From positions 20,902-84,901 of the IMG/VR virus record IMGVR_UViG_3300042371_001386: 64,000 bases of DNA; one strand, given 5' to 3'. This document shows positions 1 through 8,265 of the stretch, piece after piece. A program made the translations under genes and the position numbers. This stretch comes from a virus. The stretch's first letter is position 1, and every line of letters begins with the position of its first letter. The notes beneath the pieces are model-generated. The model saw only the letters and a program-made list of their open reading frames with translations. It was not told the origin of the DNA and searched no databases.

Positions 1-83
1 CAATCTTGACATGTTCTATGATAGACAGTTGCGGTCTTATTGGGGAATATTTCTTCAGATAGTAGCCAATGTTTAAAGTTCAT
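1..83 (-). CDS. 5' end of a CTS-bearing predicted capsid cargo protein (partial)
   Basis: The gene runs off the left edge; only its first 27 codons are visible. It begins MNFKHWLLSEEIF, the W-type version of the N-terminal tag shared by many genes here (compare MKFKQWLFSEE at 4713). No SD site precedes the ATG; instead TGTAAATA lies 5 bases upstream. Packaging into the capsid is inferred from the tag. The function of the missing part cannot be judged. Confidence 0.7.
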   Translation of the reverse strand, partial: MNFKHWLLSEEIFPNKTATVYHRTCQD

Positions 84-88
84 AGATT

Positions 89-96
89 TATTTACA
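89..96 (-). promoter_or_regulatory. T4-late-like promoter element
   Basis: Octamer TGTAAATA on the minus strand ends 5 bases before the ATG at 83. It matches six of the eight bases of the T4 late consensus TATAAATA, including the TAAATA core. If used, the transcript would start at or next to the start codon. Confidence 0.45.
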
Positions 97-116
97 CAAC
101 AAATAAGATAAAATCC

Positions 117-124
117 ACTAAATA
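117..124 (+). promoter_or_regulatory. T4-late-like promoter element
   Basis: ACTAAATA on the plus strand, about 31 bases before the ATG at 156, leaves room for a short leader carrying the GGGGA SD site. It is divergent from the element at 89-96, so this small gap could drive both flanking cargo genes. Confidence 0.4.
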
Positions 125-155
125 ATGTCATTACAAGTTAAGAGTGGGGATAATT

Positions 156-1376
156 ATGAAATTCAAAATTTGGTTAGAAAATGACGAAAATAATGATGCC
201 ATTAAGAAAATGGAAAAATATGCAATTGAAGGTAAATTTGAAAAGTTAAAGCAATTATATGAAGAAGCATTAAGTGCAAATCATCTTACAAAAGATCAGT
301 ATAGAAAGTTGAAAGATACATTTGAAGATTCAACTAGTGATCCATATCTTGAAGAGTTTGCAAAATTTTCCAAAGAATATGATAAAAGAGAATATGAAAA
401 AAATAAATTAGATCCCACTAATTATGCTCCACATTTCATATTAAAATCTAATCTGGAACATGTTTTTATAAGCGACTTAAGGTGGGCAAGCGGTTCTAAG
501 AGATATAGTTTGCTAACTAAAAAATCAAATCAGAAATATATTGATTCATTCCCAGAAGAAGTGCAACAAGCCTGTAAGGGTATGTTGGCATATTCTATGG
601 ATTATATAGAAGCCAAGAAAAAGATAGATGATCTTAAAGAAAAAGTAAAGACTCCAGCAGATTTTAAAGCGATGAAAAAAAGTGAAGATGAGGAACGCAA
701 GAAAAAAGAATTGTTCATGAGACCTCTAGCATCAAAAATGGCAATGGGCAAATTATCGACTCAAGTCGAACAAGTGCTAGAAAGCAAACAACAAGAATTT
801 ATCGAAAGTTATAAAAACGATCTATTAAATAAATTTCAAATTAATTCTGAAAAAGTAAAAAATTACAAAATTTCAAATAAAGATGATATGGTAAAGATAA
901 TGCGTCAATTTATGTATTTTAATATTTTAGAGCTTTTCAAATTTGACTATAAAAATTTGACTATAGAAAAAGTAGAAAATACAAATGAAATTGTAAATAA
1001 GCTATCAAAAAATAGATGGGATTCAATGTCGGGATTTTTCAAATCGAGAATGATCAATAAAATAGGCCCAATTGTTGATAAGAAGGCCAAAGACAATAGT
1101 GATTTTACAATGAAAACAATAGAAATTTCTATTGATGGTGGAAAACTTGTAGGTAGATTTAATTTCAATTTTACAGACCAGTCTTCATTCAATGTAAAAC
1201 ATCAAGTTGTAGGTTATATTAACAAAAACAATTTAGGATTTTATAGATTCCCAACACACTTTCAAAATATAAAAACTGCTGATGGAACTGCATATAACTT
1301 TTTGTCAGAAGAAGAAATGTACAAAAAGTTTGCAGACATTGAAAAACCAAAAGAAATGCCAGAGGAAAAAATCTAA
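156..1376 (+). CDS. CTS-bearing predicted capsid cargo protein, unknown function
   Basis: A 406-residue, Lys/Glu-rich, largely helical protein starting MKFKIWLENDE, the shared cargo tag. ATG 156 is preferred over GTG 144 because GGGGA sits 6 bases before it and the tag begins exactly there. The C-terminal ~100 residues (about 305-395) look more compact and beta-rich (alternating hydrophobics, IEISIDGGKLVGRFNF) and may be a separate domain. No catalytic motif is recognised. Packaging is inferred from the tag; the biochemical role is unknown. Confidence 0.8.
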   Translation: MKFKIWLENDENNDAIKKMEKYAIEGKFEKLKQLYEEALSANHLTKDQYRKLKDTFEDSTSDPYLEEFAKFSKEYDKREYEKNKLDPTNYAPHFILKSNLEHVFISDLRWASGSKRYSLLTKKSNQKYIDSFPEEVQQACKGMLAYSMDYIEAKKKIDDLKEKVKTPADFKAMKKSEDEERKKKELFMRPLASKMAMGKLSTQVEQVLESKQQEFIESYKNDLLNKFQINSEKVKNYKISNKDDMVKIMRQFMYFNILELFKFDYKNLTIEKVENTNEIVNKLSKNRWDSMSGFFKSRMINKIGPIVDKKAKDNSDFTMKTIEISIDGGKLVGRFNFNFTDQSSFNVKHQVVGYINKNNLGFYRFPTHFQNIKTADGTAYNFLSEEEMYKKFADIEKPKEMPEEKI

Positions 1377-1412
1377 CAAAAAATAGATTCTACTTTAATA
1401 TTTCCATTACAA

Positions 1413-1757
1413 TTACATGGAAAAAGAACTGCCACATCCACAAGTAGACTTAGCTTGTGGATTGTCTATTTTAAATCCACGAGAATTCATATCATCAATA
1501 AAATCTATAGTTGCATCTCCGATATACATAGCACTTCTTTTATCGACTATTACTGATATGCCTTTGATTTCATATAATTCGTCTAATTTTTGATTTACCT
1601 CTTTTTCTATTGTTAGTTTCGATTGGAAGCCAGAGCATCCACCACCAACAACTTTTACTCTTACATGAAGCTTTTCTTCTGTAGCTCCTTGGTTTCTTTC
1701 TTCTTCAATTGCAAGATTTATTTCTTTTACTGCTTTTTCTGTTATTTTAATTGCCAT
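1413..1757 (-). CDS. A-type iron-sulfur cluster carrier (IscA/ErpA/HesB family)
   Basis: A 114-residue protein of normal length for the family. The three ligand cysteines are present: GGGCSGF near residue 40 and CGC near the C-terminus (STCGCGSSF). Members bind and hand over Fe-S clusters to apoproteins in the cytoplasm. SD AAAGGAAAT precedes ATG 1757. It stands alone between a cargo gene and a glycosyltransferase, with no other Fe-S genes here, so it may support a phage or host Fe-S enzyme. ErpA versus IscA cannot be settled by eye. Confidence 0.9.
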   Translation of the reverse strand: MAIKITEKAVKEINLAIEEERNQGATEEKLHVRVKVVGGGCSGFQSKLTIEKEVNQKLDELYEIKGISVIVDKRSAMYIGDATIDFIDDMNSRGFKIDNPQAKSTCGCGSSFSM

Positions 1758-1898
1758 TTTATTTCCTTTACAATAATTCTTTTAACTTTTGTCTATTATT
1801 CATTTCAATAACTTAATCAAAACCTTCTTCTGGTGCGATTTGTTAAAAATAACTCATCATCCTATCTAAGACTTATGATAGAATATTTTTTATCAATT

Positions 1899-2675
1899 TC
1901 ATAGCAATTTATTTTTCAATAAAACAAAAGGATCGTTAATATAAATGTCATCAGTAAGCTTAATTCCATTTGTTCTATTTAATTCGCCAAATGAATCGCC
2001 AAATGGAAAATCATCACTTTCTGCATACTTAGTCTTGAAGTAATTAGAATAAATCATTTTCATTTGAACTATTTTATCATGAACAGTATCTGCGTAAGTT
2101 GTATGATGCATTATTGCTTCTTGTGTTATTCCGCCATGAGGTCCATTTATAAAAAATTCTCTTGGCATCAAAGCGTGATTTACATTTGCATCGTGAATAA
2201 TCTCATTTAAGATATCTTGGTCGGCATATTTAGGTTTTTTTAATTTTAATTCTTCTTTTATAGAACATATAAGTTTAATTATATTTTTAGTGTTTCTTAA
2301 AATGTAATAACCACCGTTGTATTTATCGGAGTCAAATTCCTTTGTTCCACAGAAATCTAATTTTTTACATTCCATAAAATCTAAAACTCTAAAAGTATTC
2401 ATTGGGTTTAAATATTGAATATCCAAATCATTAAAGACCAATAATTCTCCCTCTCTTAATTCGTTTAAATTTTTTATTATAAAGTCTAATTTTTGCACCG
2501 CAGCTTCATACCAAGAAGGAGTTCCAAATCCAAATACATTAAATTCTTTTAAATCAATTTTACACAAACAAACTTCAAAATAATCTAAATATTTTTCTAT
2601 TGATTTATTGTAAATGTCATAAATATTTTTAAAATTATCAGACCAAACACCCACAAGTTTTATTTTTTTGTTCAT
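1899..2675 (-). CDS. Nucleotide-diphospho-sugar glycosyltransferase-like protein (PF03407-like)
   Basis: A 258-residue GT-A-like protein. A DLD metal-binding motif occurs in FNDLDIQYLNP (about residues 84-94), followed by a YNGGYYILRNT segment and ADQDILNEI, an order typical of the Nucleotid_trans family. ATG 2675 is chosen because AGGTGAT lies just upstream; the in-frame GTG at 2681 falls inside that SD. A soluble cytoplasmic transferase is expected. Donor and acceptor sugars cannot be read from the sequence. Confidence 0.65.
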   Translation of the reverse strand: MNKKIKLVGVWSDNFKNIYDIYNKSIEKYLDYFEVCLCKIDLKEFNVFGFGTPSWYEAAVQKLDFIIKNLNELREGELLVFNDLDIQYLNPMNTFRVLDFMECKKLDFCGTKEFDSDKYNGGYYILRNTKNIIKLICSIKEELKLKKPKYADQDILNEIIHDANVNHALMPREFFINGPHGGITQEAIMHHTTYADTVHDKIVQMKMIYSNYFKTKYAESDDFPFGDSFGELNRTNGIKLTDDIYINDPFVLLKNKLL

Positions 2676-2759
2676 AATCACCTAAAAACATGAAATTAAG
2701 TTTTTGTAGATGTATTATAGTTAGGTATTTTTTATTGTACATGTTAATTTCCTTTTGTT

Positions 2760-3476
2760 TTAAAACAAAGAATCTATAATTGGTGGTGGCTCATCCCATG
2801 CTGAAGTCTTAGATGTAGTTATTGGTTTTGGTTTAGAATAAACTTCTGGTTGTTTATCTTTTAATTGTTTTTTATTTGATTTTGGCTTTGGAAATTTTGC
2901 AAAGAATGCATCCAATTGATTGTTGTTTTCCCCGCCATCGATAAACTCATATTTTCCTCCCTGACCCAATTCTTGTTGCAATATTTGAGTAGCAGTCTTT
3001 CCTTCGATTGGCTTAATATCTGCAATTTTTCCATCAACAATTATATATCTTATTCCGTCTTTAAGTTCTTTACCAAATGGAGCCACTACAATGAACGCCC
3101 CATCTCTGTAAGCTGTTGAAGCTCCAAGTCCCGATCCTACTCCATTTATATTATTTGTTAGTGGTGCTGTATGATTTGGTGCCTTGTTTCTTTTAAGCAT
3201 TTCTATTAGTGACTTTATTTGAAAACCAAGACTAATTTTAGCTAATCCATGTGCATCCAACTGTACATTCAAATCATCATATTTTGGCAATAAGTAAAAA
3301 AGAGTATCTTTATCGCTGTATCGATTGTAGTTACCGACAGATCTCATCAATGGCTTTAAATTATCTGGTAATTCTTGGTTCCATATTTCAGAAACATCAA
3401 TCGATTCATAATATTGATTCTCTGTAATAATACCAGCTAGGTACAATTTGTAATTAGGATAGTTTTTATTGTACAT
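2760..3476 (-). CDS. Hypothetical protein with Pro/Lys-rich tail
   Basis: About 238 residues from MYNKNYPNYKLYLAG; the first ATG in frame (3506) lies inside the upstream gene and has no SD, so 3476 is preferred, overlapping the CCA-enzyme stop by 11 bases. The middle has a compact segment (AFIVVAPFGKEL...YIIVDGKIADI) and the last ~60 residues are low-complexity and basic. The segment LAGIITENQYYE recalls short segments of other large-phage proteins (recollection only). No enzyme motif. Likely co-transcribed with the upstream cargo gene. Confidence 0.6.
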   Translation of the reverse strand: MYNKNYPNYKLYLAGIITENQYYESIDVSEIWNQELPDNLKPLMRSVGNYNRYSDKDTLFYLLPKYDDLNVQLDAHGLAKISLGFQIKSLIEMLKRNKAPNHTAPLTNNINGVGSGLGASTAYRDGAFIVVAPFGKELKDGIRYIIVDGKIADIKPIEGKTATQILQQELGQGGKYEFIDGGENNNQLDAFFAKFPKPKSNKKQLKDKQPEVYSKPKPITTSKTSAWDEPPPIIDSLF

Positions 3477-4713
3477 TGAAGAAGTTGTCCTTTTCCATTT
3501 GATCAAGTTTATCGCTTATATCTTTTCCTTTTAATCCAAGGTGTGCCACATCTGCACCAGTGTATTTAGGCTTGTGTTCAAATAATCTCTTAGATTCATT
3601 CTCAAATCCGAAATGACTCATGAATGATTCTATGGACTTATAAGTAACTCTCTTCATTTCTCTGGATATATCATGAATTTTGTATTCGTGGCTCATTGGA
3701 TTCTTGAACATGTTATATGCTTTTAAAATTATGATCGCAGGAGTAAGAACATCGTGTTCGAATTTGTATTGTATCAGCATATCAGACAGCTTCCTATTAG
3801 GAACTTCTTCACTAAGGATGTAAGCAATCATAGCAGAAAGATTATTGTTCATTTGATCAAGAGGTTCCAATTTTGGAATTTTTATTCTTTCTGGCATGAT
3901 ATTATGAATGAGATCCAAATCTTTTAAAGACTTGATGAAATTAGCTGGAGATTGACTTTGCTTTAAACCAGAAAGAAATTCTTTGTTGATTCTTTCCTTG
4001 CTGACATTTTCTAAGTTTTTGAATTCAGCTATTGCCATTTTGGTTTTATCGTCAAGATGACTCATTATATTGTCACGATTGTATCTGTTAAAGAATCTAA
4101 CTACACGCAGAACTCTAAGTTTGTCTTCATAGAATCTTTGGAATGGATCTCCGACCACACTTGTGTGTTTGTTCTTTATGTCTTTAATGCCTTTTCCGTC
4201 ATTATAATCTTTTACTTTTTTGTTTATTGTATCATAGAACAAAGCGTTATAGTTCAAGTCTCTTCTTTTAGTATCTTCTTCTGGTGTCGCTCCAAATTCT
4301 GTTTTTTCTGGTGTTCTTGAATTGCCAGAATAGACTTCCTTTCTGAAAGTTGCTATTTCAAATTCATCTTTCTTTTTTCCATCCATGTCTTTAACAATGA
4401 TGGAAAGGACTCCTTGGTCTATTCCCTTCTCGAATATTTCTAATTTAAATCTTCCATTGGCTATGGTTGTATTATGAATTATTTTTCTTGTTTCTTCTGG
4501 AAGTGCGTCTGTTGCTAGATCATAGTCGTTTATGTCTTTTTTCATGTCGTGAAAATGATTAAAGAGATGATCCCTTACAGCACCACCGACTACATAGCAT
4601 GTTTTGCCATGTGCATTCATGATGTGTGCTATTTCTTCTAATTCCTCTGGGATCGACATTTGAGTGTCTATAGTTTCTAATTCTTCAGAAAATAACCATT
4701 GTTTAAATTTCAT
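3466..4713 (-). CDS. CCA-adding enzyme / poly(A) polymerase-family nucleotidyltransferase with CTS
   Basis: A 415-residue class II nucleotidyltransferase that would add or repair the CCA end of tRNAs, or add nucleotides to RNA 3' ends. Motifs in order: GGAVRD (43-48), DYDLAT with the two metal-binding Asp (63-68), RRDLNYNAL (150-158) and the RFYEDKLRVLRVVRF neck helix (194-208). The first residues MKFKQWLFSEE are the cargo tag, which the family normally lacks. The enzyme itself begins near residue 25, leaving a short linker. Delivery of a tRNA-repair enzyme with the phage DNA is inference. The start lies one base from the upstream cargo stop. Confidence 0.88.
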   Translation of the reverse strand: MKFKQWLFSEELETIDTQMSIPEELEEIAHIMNAHGKTCYVVGGAVRDHLFNHFHDMKKDINDYDLATDALPEETRKIIHNTTIANGRFKLEIFEKGIDQGVLSIIVKDMDGKKKDEFEIATFRKEVYSGNSRTPEKTEFGATPEEDTKRRDLNYNALFYDTINKKVKDYNDGKGIKDIKNKHTSVVGDPFQRFYEDKLRVLRVVRFFNRYNRDNIMSHLDDKTKMAIAEFKNLENVSKERINKEFLSGLKQSQSPANFIKSLKDLDLIHNIMPERIKIPKLEPLDQMNNNLSAMIAYILSEEVPNRKLSDMLIQYKFEHDVLTPAIIILKAYNMFKNPMSHEYKIHDISREMKRVTYKSIESFMSHFGFENESKRLFEHKPKYTGADVAHLGLKGKDISDKLDQMEKDNFFNVQ

Positions 4714-4714
4714 G

Positions 4715-5560
4715 TTAAATTTCTTGACTCACATTTTTAAGTGCTGACAAATTTGGTAACTTGCTAGGCAAATGAGGAGCAGCATGCAAACCAATATCGA
4801 CTCCTTTAGAAACCTCGTTACCAACATTTTTCATGATTGAAAGTAATTCACTTTGATCAACACCTCCAACACCAGCAAGAGAAGATGCGACAGAATCTAA
4901 ACTATCTTTGGCATAAAAATTAGTTGCATTTCCAATACCCGATCCAATCACATGTCCAACAGCAAACAAAAATAATGCTTTTGCCAAATATCTTTTGTTA
5001 TTTCCTAAAAACAACATAATATCACCAATAGATTTTTCTGCCATTGTTCTTAATTTTGAATAGTATTTACTTGTTTTTCCAGCAATGAATCCAGCACCGC
5101 CACCAATTGTTTCGCCAGCTTTATCCATAGCACCAGAAATCATTTTTCCAGTTCTATCAATAAAAGATGATTCTGCCATTGCTGGAACTTTTCCAACTGT
5201 CATATCAGTAACTTTATCGAATCCTTTTGCAGCGTAATGAATTATTTCATCACTTACAACTTTTGATAATAAAGCAATTGGAATTGCAGCAGCACCACCA
5301 GTCATACCAGCAGCTATTAAAGTGGCAGCAAAAGGCAAAGACAAACCAAGCTTATTTAATTTATCGGACATTGACTTTCCAACATTTATTGCTTTATGTG
5401 CAATTTCTTTTGCTTTTTTATATTGCTCATCTGTTTGGCTTGCGTTTTCTTTTTCATCACCTTTTGCACTTTGATAAGATGCTTGAAATCCTTGTTTCAT
5501 TTTATCAAAAAAAGCTTCGTTAACATTACGATGTTCAATATATTGTGAAAATGTTTTCAT
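4715..5560 (-). CDS. CTS-bearing internal protein with two hydrophobic segments
   Basis: 281 residues. Tag MKTFSQYIEHRN (Y-type). A charged helical stretch follows, then a Gly/Ala-rich hydrophobic segment (about 72-104, LIAAGMTGGAAAIP) and a second (about 192-212, LFLFAVGHVIGSGIG). Both segments align by eye with parts of the double-tag protein at 21233-22813, so these are paralogues. SD AGGAT precedes ATG 5560. The hydrophobic blocks suggest membrane insertion after ejection, for example to help DNA or protein pass the host membrane; that role is inference. Confidence 0.75.
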   Translation of the reverse strand: MKTFSQYIEHRNVNEAFFDKMKQGFQASYQSAKGDEKENASQTDEQYKKAKEIAHKAINVGKSMSDKLNKLGLSLPFAATLIAAGMTGGAAAIPIALLSKVVSDEIIHYAAKGFDKVTDMTVGKVPAMAESSFIDRTGKMISGAMDKAGETIGGGAGFIAGKTSKYYSKLRTMAEKSIGDIMLFLGNNKRYLAKALFLFAVGHVIGSGIGNATNFYAKDSLDSVASSLAGVGGVDQSELLSIMKNVGNEVSKGVDIGLHAAPHLPSKLPNLSALKNVSQEI

Positions 5561-5574
5561 ATTTATCCTAAAAA

Positions 5575-6030
5575 TTAATTGGCTAATTTATATACAAATT
5601 TATCTAATTCTTTTTTTGTTTCTGGGTTTTTTTGAACAAATTGATTTAACATGTTCTTGGCCTTTGGATCTTTTGATATTTCTTCTAATTGTTTGATTCT
5701 TATTTCATCAAACTTAGACATAGTTTTTCCAATACCAGTTTTCAAACCAGAATAAAATGGTTCTACTATTTTTTTCAAAACATTCATGGTTCTGTCGAAG
5801 CTTGTGTCTGTAGGTATTTCACGATTATAATTTCTTTCGAATTCATAACCAAAAGCATAATCAGCAGCTTTCAAAGAATTGGTTGAAAGTTTTTTAACGA
5901 AATCCCAAAGTCCAGAACCGACACCAGAAATTCCAGATTCTATTCCAGCAGTTGCTATATCCATAAGTGATTCGTCATAAAACTTAGGATCTCTTTGTTC
6001 TAAGAACTTTTTAAATGTATATTCTTTCAT
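5575..6030 (-). CDS. CTS-bearing internal protein, unknown function
   Basis: 151 residues from MKEYTFKKFLEQRDP. The reading frame is open further upstream, but the extra 13 residues are hydrophobic, lack an SD and precede the tag, so 6030 is used. After the tag comes RDPKFYDESLMDIATAG and a Gly/Ser-rich helix. The RDP-x-x-Y pattern recurs in the internal tag of the 21233 gene. It sits 14 bases upstream of the next cargo gene, forming an operon with it. Cargo role inferred. Confidence 0.7.
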   Translation of the reverse strand: MKEYTFKKFLEQRDPKFYDESLMDIATAGIESGISGVGSGLWDFVKKLSTNSLKAADYAFGYEFERNYNREIPTDTSFDRTMNVLKKIVEPFYSGLKTGIGKTMSKFDEIRIKQLEEISKDPKAKNMLNQFVQKNPETKKELDKFVYKLAN

Positions 6031-6061
6031 AAATTTATATATAAAATAAAAGGAAATAAAC

Positions 6062-6907
6062 ATGAACAAATTATTGACAATTGGCTTTTTAACTTTTGTT
6101 TCAAATTTTGCTATATCTCAAGAACCAAGATATAGATTTATATTACCTCCTGCTCCGCCAGCACCACCAGCATTAAACAATACAGTTAAAGCACAGATTT
6201 CTAATCAAAACATTAATTTCAATACTGGAAGTAGTAGTGGATTTGGTGGCGGTTTTGGAGGTGGTGGCTTTCAACAAAATACAGGTGGGATTCAAGGCAC
6301 TGCCCAATACACACAAAATAATACCCTAGGCATGCAAATCTCGCAACTTTATCAAATTCCACTTTCTACAGGTGGTAGTAACATGGGTGGCGGTTTTGGT
6401 CAATTTGGTGGTGGTCAATTTGGTGGTGGTCAATTTGGTGGTGGTCAATTTGGTGGTGGTCAATTTGGTGGTGGTCAATTTGGCGGTGGTCAATTTGGCG
6501 GTGGTCAATTTGGCGGTGGTCAATTTGGCGGTGGTCAATTTGGCGGTGGTCAATTTGGCGGTGGTCAATTTGGCGGTGGTCAATTTGGCGGTGGTGGTGT
6601 CAATACAACTATGGGTGGTGGATTCGGTCAAGGTGGTGGATTCGGTCAATTTGGAGGCACTGGCGGCCAAGCTGTAGGTATGAACAATCCTTTTTATCAA
6701 ATGGCAATGCAGGGTATTATGTCTGGTGTAGGTGGTTTAGCATTTCAGAGTGGTAGCGGTGGGAATATGGGCGGACAAAATATGCAAGGTCAATTTGGTG
6801 GTGGGAATATGGGTGGTGGATTTGGTCAATTTGGCGGTGGAAATATGGGCGGTAATGGATTTGGTCAATTTGGTGGTGGTTTCAACAATGGTGGAAATGG
6901 TTTATAA
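6062..6907 (+). CDS. Secreted Gly-rich repeat protein (QFGGG repeats)
   Basis: 281 residues with an N-terminal signal peptide (MNKLLTIGFLTFVSNFAIS, likely cut before QEP) and a Pro-rich spacer. The rest is Gly/Gln/Phe-rich and includes 13 perfect QFGGG units (about residues 114-178). SD AGGAAAT precedes the ATG. The composition resembles adhesive or fibrous low-complexity proteins. Function unknown; it could be exported by the infected cell or belong to a virion fibre. It is convergent with the gene at 6908, with no gap. Confidence 0.7.
   Translation: MNKLLTIGFLTFVSNFAISQEPRYRFILPPAPPAPPALNNTVKAQISNQNINFNTGSSSGFGGGFGGGGFQQNTGGIQGTAQYTQNNTLGMQISQLYQIPLSTGGSNMGGGFGQFGGGQFGGGQFGGGQFGGGQFGGGQFGGGQFGGGQFGGGQFGGGQFGGGQFGGGQFGGGQFGGGGVNTTMGGGFGQGGGFGQFGGTGGQAVGMNNPFYQMAMQGIMSGVGGLAFQSGSGGNMGGQNMQGQFGGGNMGGGFGQFGGGNMGGNGFGQFGGGFNNGGNGL
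6401..6595 (+). repeat. 13-copy, 15-bp coding minisatellite
   Basis: Thirteen uninterrupted copies of a 15-base unit (CAATTTGGYGGTGGT) encode QFGGG. Copies 1-5 carry T at the variable synonymous site and copies 6-13 carry C, so the array consists of two internally uniform blocks. This points to recent unequal exchange or slippage. The length is probably variable between isolates. Confidence 0.95.
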
Positions 6908-7450
6908 TTATTTTTCGATTTCTTTATTCAACTTTTGTTTGATAGATTCTTTTTCTTCTGGATTTATATTTGCCAATTGATTGTTTCCGAAGTTAGCAAT
7001 ATTTTGTTTATAGTAAGCATCAAATTCCTTGATTGAAGAAATCCCTTGTTGTTCTCCCTGTGCTGTTTTTATTTTATAAATTACTTCATCATTATCTACA
7101 ATCCACTTCGCAAATGGCGAATTAAAAATTTCTGGGAATGGCAAATTGTTTTTTGATATCTCATCTTTTTCATCTGCCATGTTTTTTGTATATTTTTCTT
7201 TAAATTGTTTTGCCATTTCTGGTGTTATATGTTGAGAAAAGAATTTTTGATATATTGGCAAGAAGTTATTTACATGAGCGATTCCATTTTGATTTCCGCC
7301 TTCTCCTGCAACTTGATAATGTATTTCTCCATCACCTGCTATAAAGTATTTGCCAAAACTTCCATATGCTAATGGCGGAAATTGAAAGGCATCAATATTT
7401 ATCTTTTCTATTAAAATTTGTTTTTTTAAAAAAGACTGAAATGTAATCAT
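6908..7450 (-). CDS. CTS-bearing protein with an internally duplicated ~50-residue domain
   Basis: 180 residues. The tag-like start is MITFQSFLKKQILIE. Two similar units follow: F-G-K-Y-F-I...EIHYQV...GNQNGIAHVNNF...Y and F-A-K-W-I-V...EVIYKI...GEQQGISSIKEF...Y (about residues 31-75 and 115-160). SD GAGGCG precedes the ATG. The upstream block is a near copy of that before the gene at 8254. No enzymatic motif is seen; cargo role inferred. Confidence 0.65.
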   Translation of the reverse strand: MITFQSFLKKQILIEKINIDAFQFPPLAYGSFGKYFIAGDGEIHYQVAGEGGNQNGIAHVNNFLPIYQKFFSQHITPEMAKQFKEKYTKNMADEKDEISKNNLPFPEIFNSPFAKWIVDNDEVIYKIKTAQGEQQGISSIKEFDAYYKQNIANFGNNQLANINPEEKESIKQKLNKEIEK

Positions 7451-7459
7451 ATCGCCTCA

Positions 7460-8254
7460 TTAATTACTTTTAAAATTTAAAATATTTGGATCTAATTTTT
7501 TTTTGTCTGAGCCAAAAGTATCTTTTAATCCATCCCAGTCTATTGGTTTTGGGCTTTCTTTTGGTGTTAAAACAGTACGCTGATTGCCTTGCCAATCTTT
7601 TTCTTGTGGGTTTTCCCAAGGATTACCACCATCGGGATTCCCAAATGTTCCACCAGTTTTCTTAAATAAATCCTTCATATATTGACCTACTTTTTCCATT
7701 TGATCTTCCGCAAGCTCTCCAGTTTTTGAAACAATAGCACCAATATAATCACCAATAGCACCAGCAAAATCTTTTATTGCATTCCAAGCTTCCATTAATA
7801 TTTTCCAAATGGTGTTTCCTCCAAGACCCAAAATATACATCAATGCTTTGTAAGCCATTTGCCCCGTCCAACTGAGTAAATCTGTGATAACTCCATGTTG
7901 CAATCCAAGATATAACAATGCTCCAACAACTACAACTATACCTAATTTTTTTACTGCACTTTTCAAAAATTCTTTGATAACAATTTTTTTATCTTTGTCT
8001 TTAATTTCTTCTTCTATTTTTTGGGGTTTTATTCCAATTATTTTTTTTAAAACTGACATTCCGAATTTCGTTACATTATATGCTGCTGACAAACCAGCCT
8101 TTGCCGTTTTGTACGCACCAATTGCAGCTAACGATAGAATTTCATTTACTTGATCTGATTCATTCAAACAATAGATATCTTTCATTTTTAAAGAGTTTAA
8201 TTTAACGAATTGTTTCTCAACCAAGTACAAATTAAAACTTTTCATATTAATCAT
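7460..8254 (-). CDS. CTS-bearing internal protein with hydrophobic core
   Basis: 264 residues. MINMKSFNLYLVEKQ carries the tag after three extra residues; ATG 8254 is kept because its GAGGCAAT SD has the same spacing as in the neighbour at 7450. A hydrophobic segment (LGIVVVVGALLYLGLQHGVI, near residue 110) and a second amphipathic stretch resemble the other membrane-interacting cargo proteins. The C-terminus is Asn/Pro/Lys-rich. Ends 9 bases before the next cargo gene. Role inferred from tag and composition. Confidence 0.68.
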   Translation of the reverse strand: MINMKSFNLYLVEKQFVKLNSLKMKDIYCLNESDQVNEILSLAAIGAYKTAKAGLSAAYNVTKFGMSVLKKIIGIKPQKIEEEIKDKDKKIVIKEFLKSAVKKLGIVVVVGALLYLGLQHGVITDLLSWTGQMAYKALMYILGLGGNTIWKILMEAWNAIKDFAGAIGDYIGAIVSKTGELAEDQMEKVGQYMKDLFKKTGGTFGNPDGGNPWENPQEKDWQGNQRTVLTPKESPKPIDWDGLKDTFGSDKKKLDPNILNFKSN

Positions 8255-8265
8255 ATTGCCTCATC

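Noticed and set aside
2638-2742. Short frame MYNKKYLTIIHL with an SD, resembling the start of the gene at 3476
   Set aside because: Only 34 codons, running into the glycosyltransferase gene in another frame. It may be a duplicated 5' fragment but there is too little to call a gene.
5558-5567. GATAAATA overlapping ATG 5560 as a late promoter
   Set aside because: It overlaps the SD (AGGAT) and the start codon, so the match is most simply the SD context.
6401-6595. Regular short repeats that could suggest a CRISPR array
   Set aside because: The 15-base units are contiguous without spacers and keep the QFGGG reading frame within a gene with a signal peptide.
6326-6700. Long open frames on both strands over the Gly-rich repeats
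   Set aside because: They are by-products of the 15-base period (VVNLAVVNL, KLTTAKLTT) and lack SD sites; the Gly-rich frame has the signal peptide and SD.
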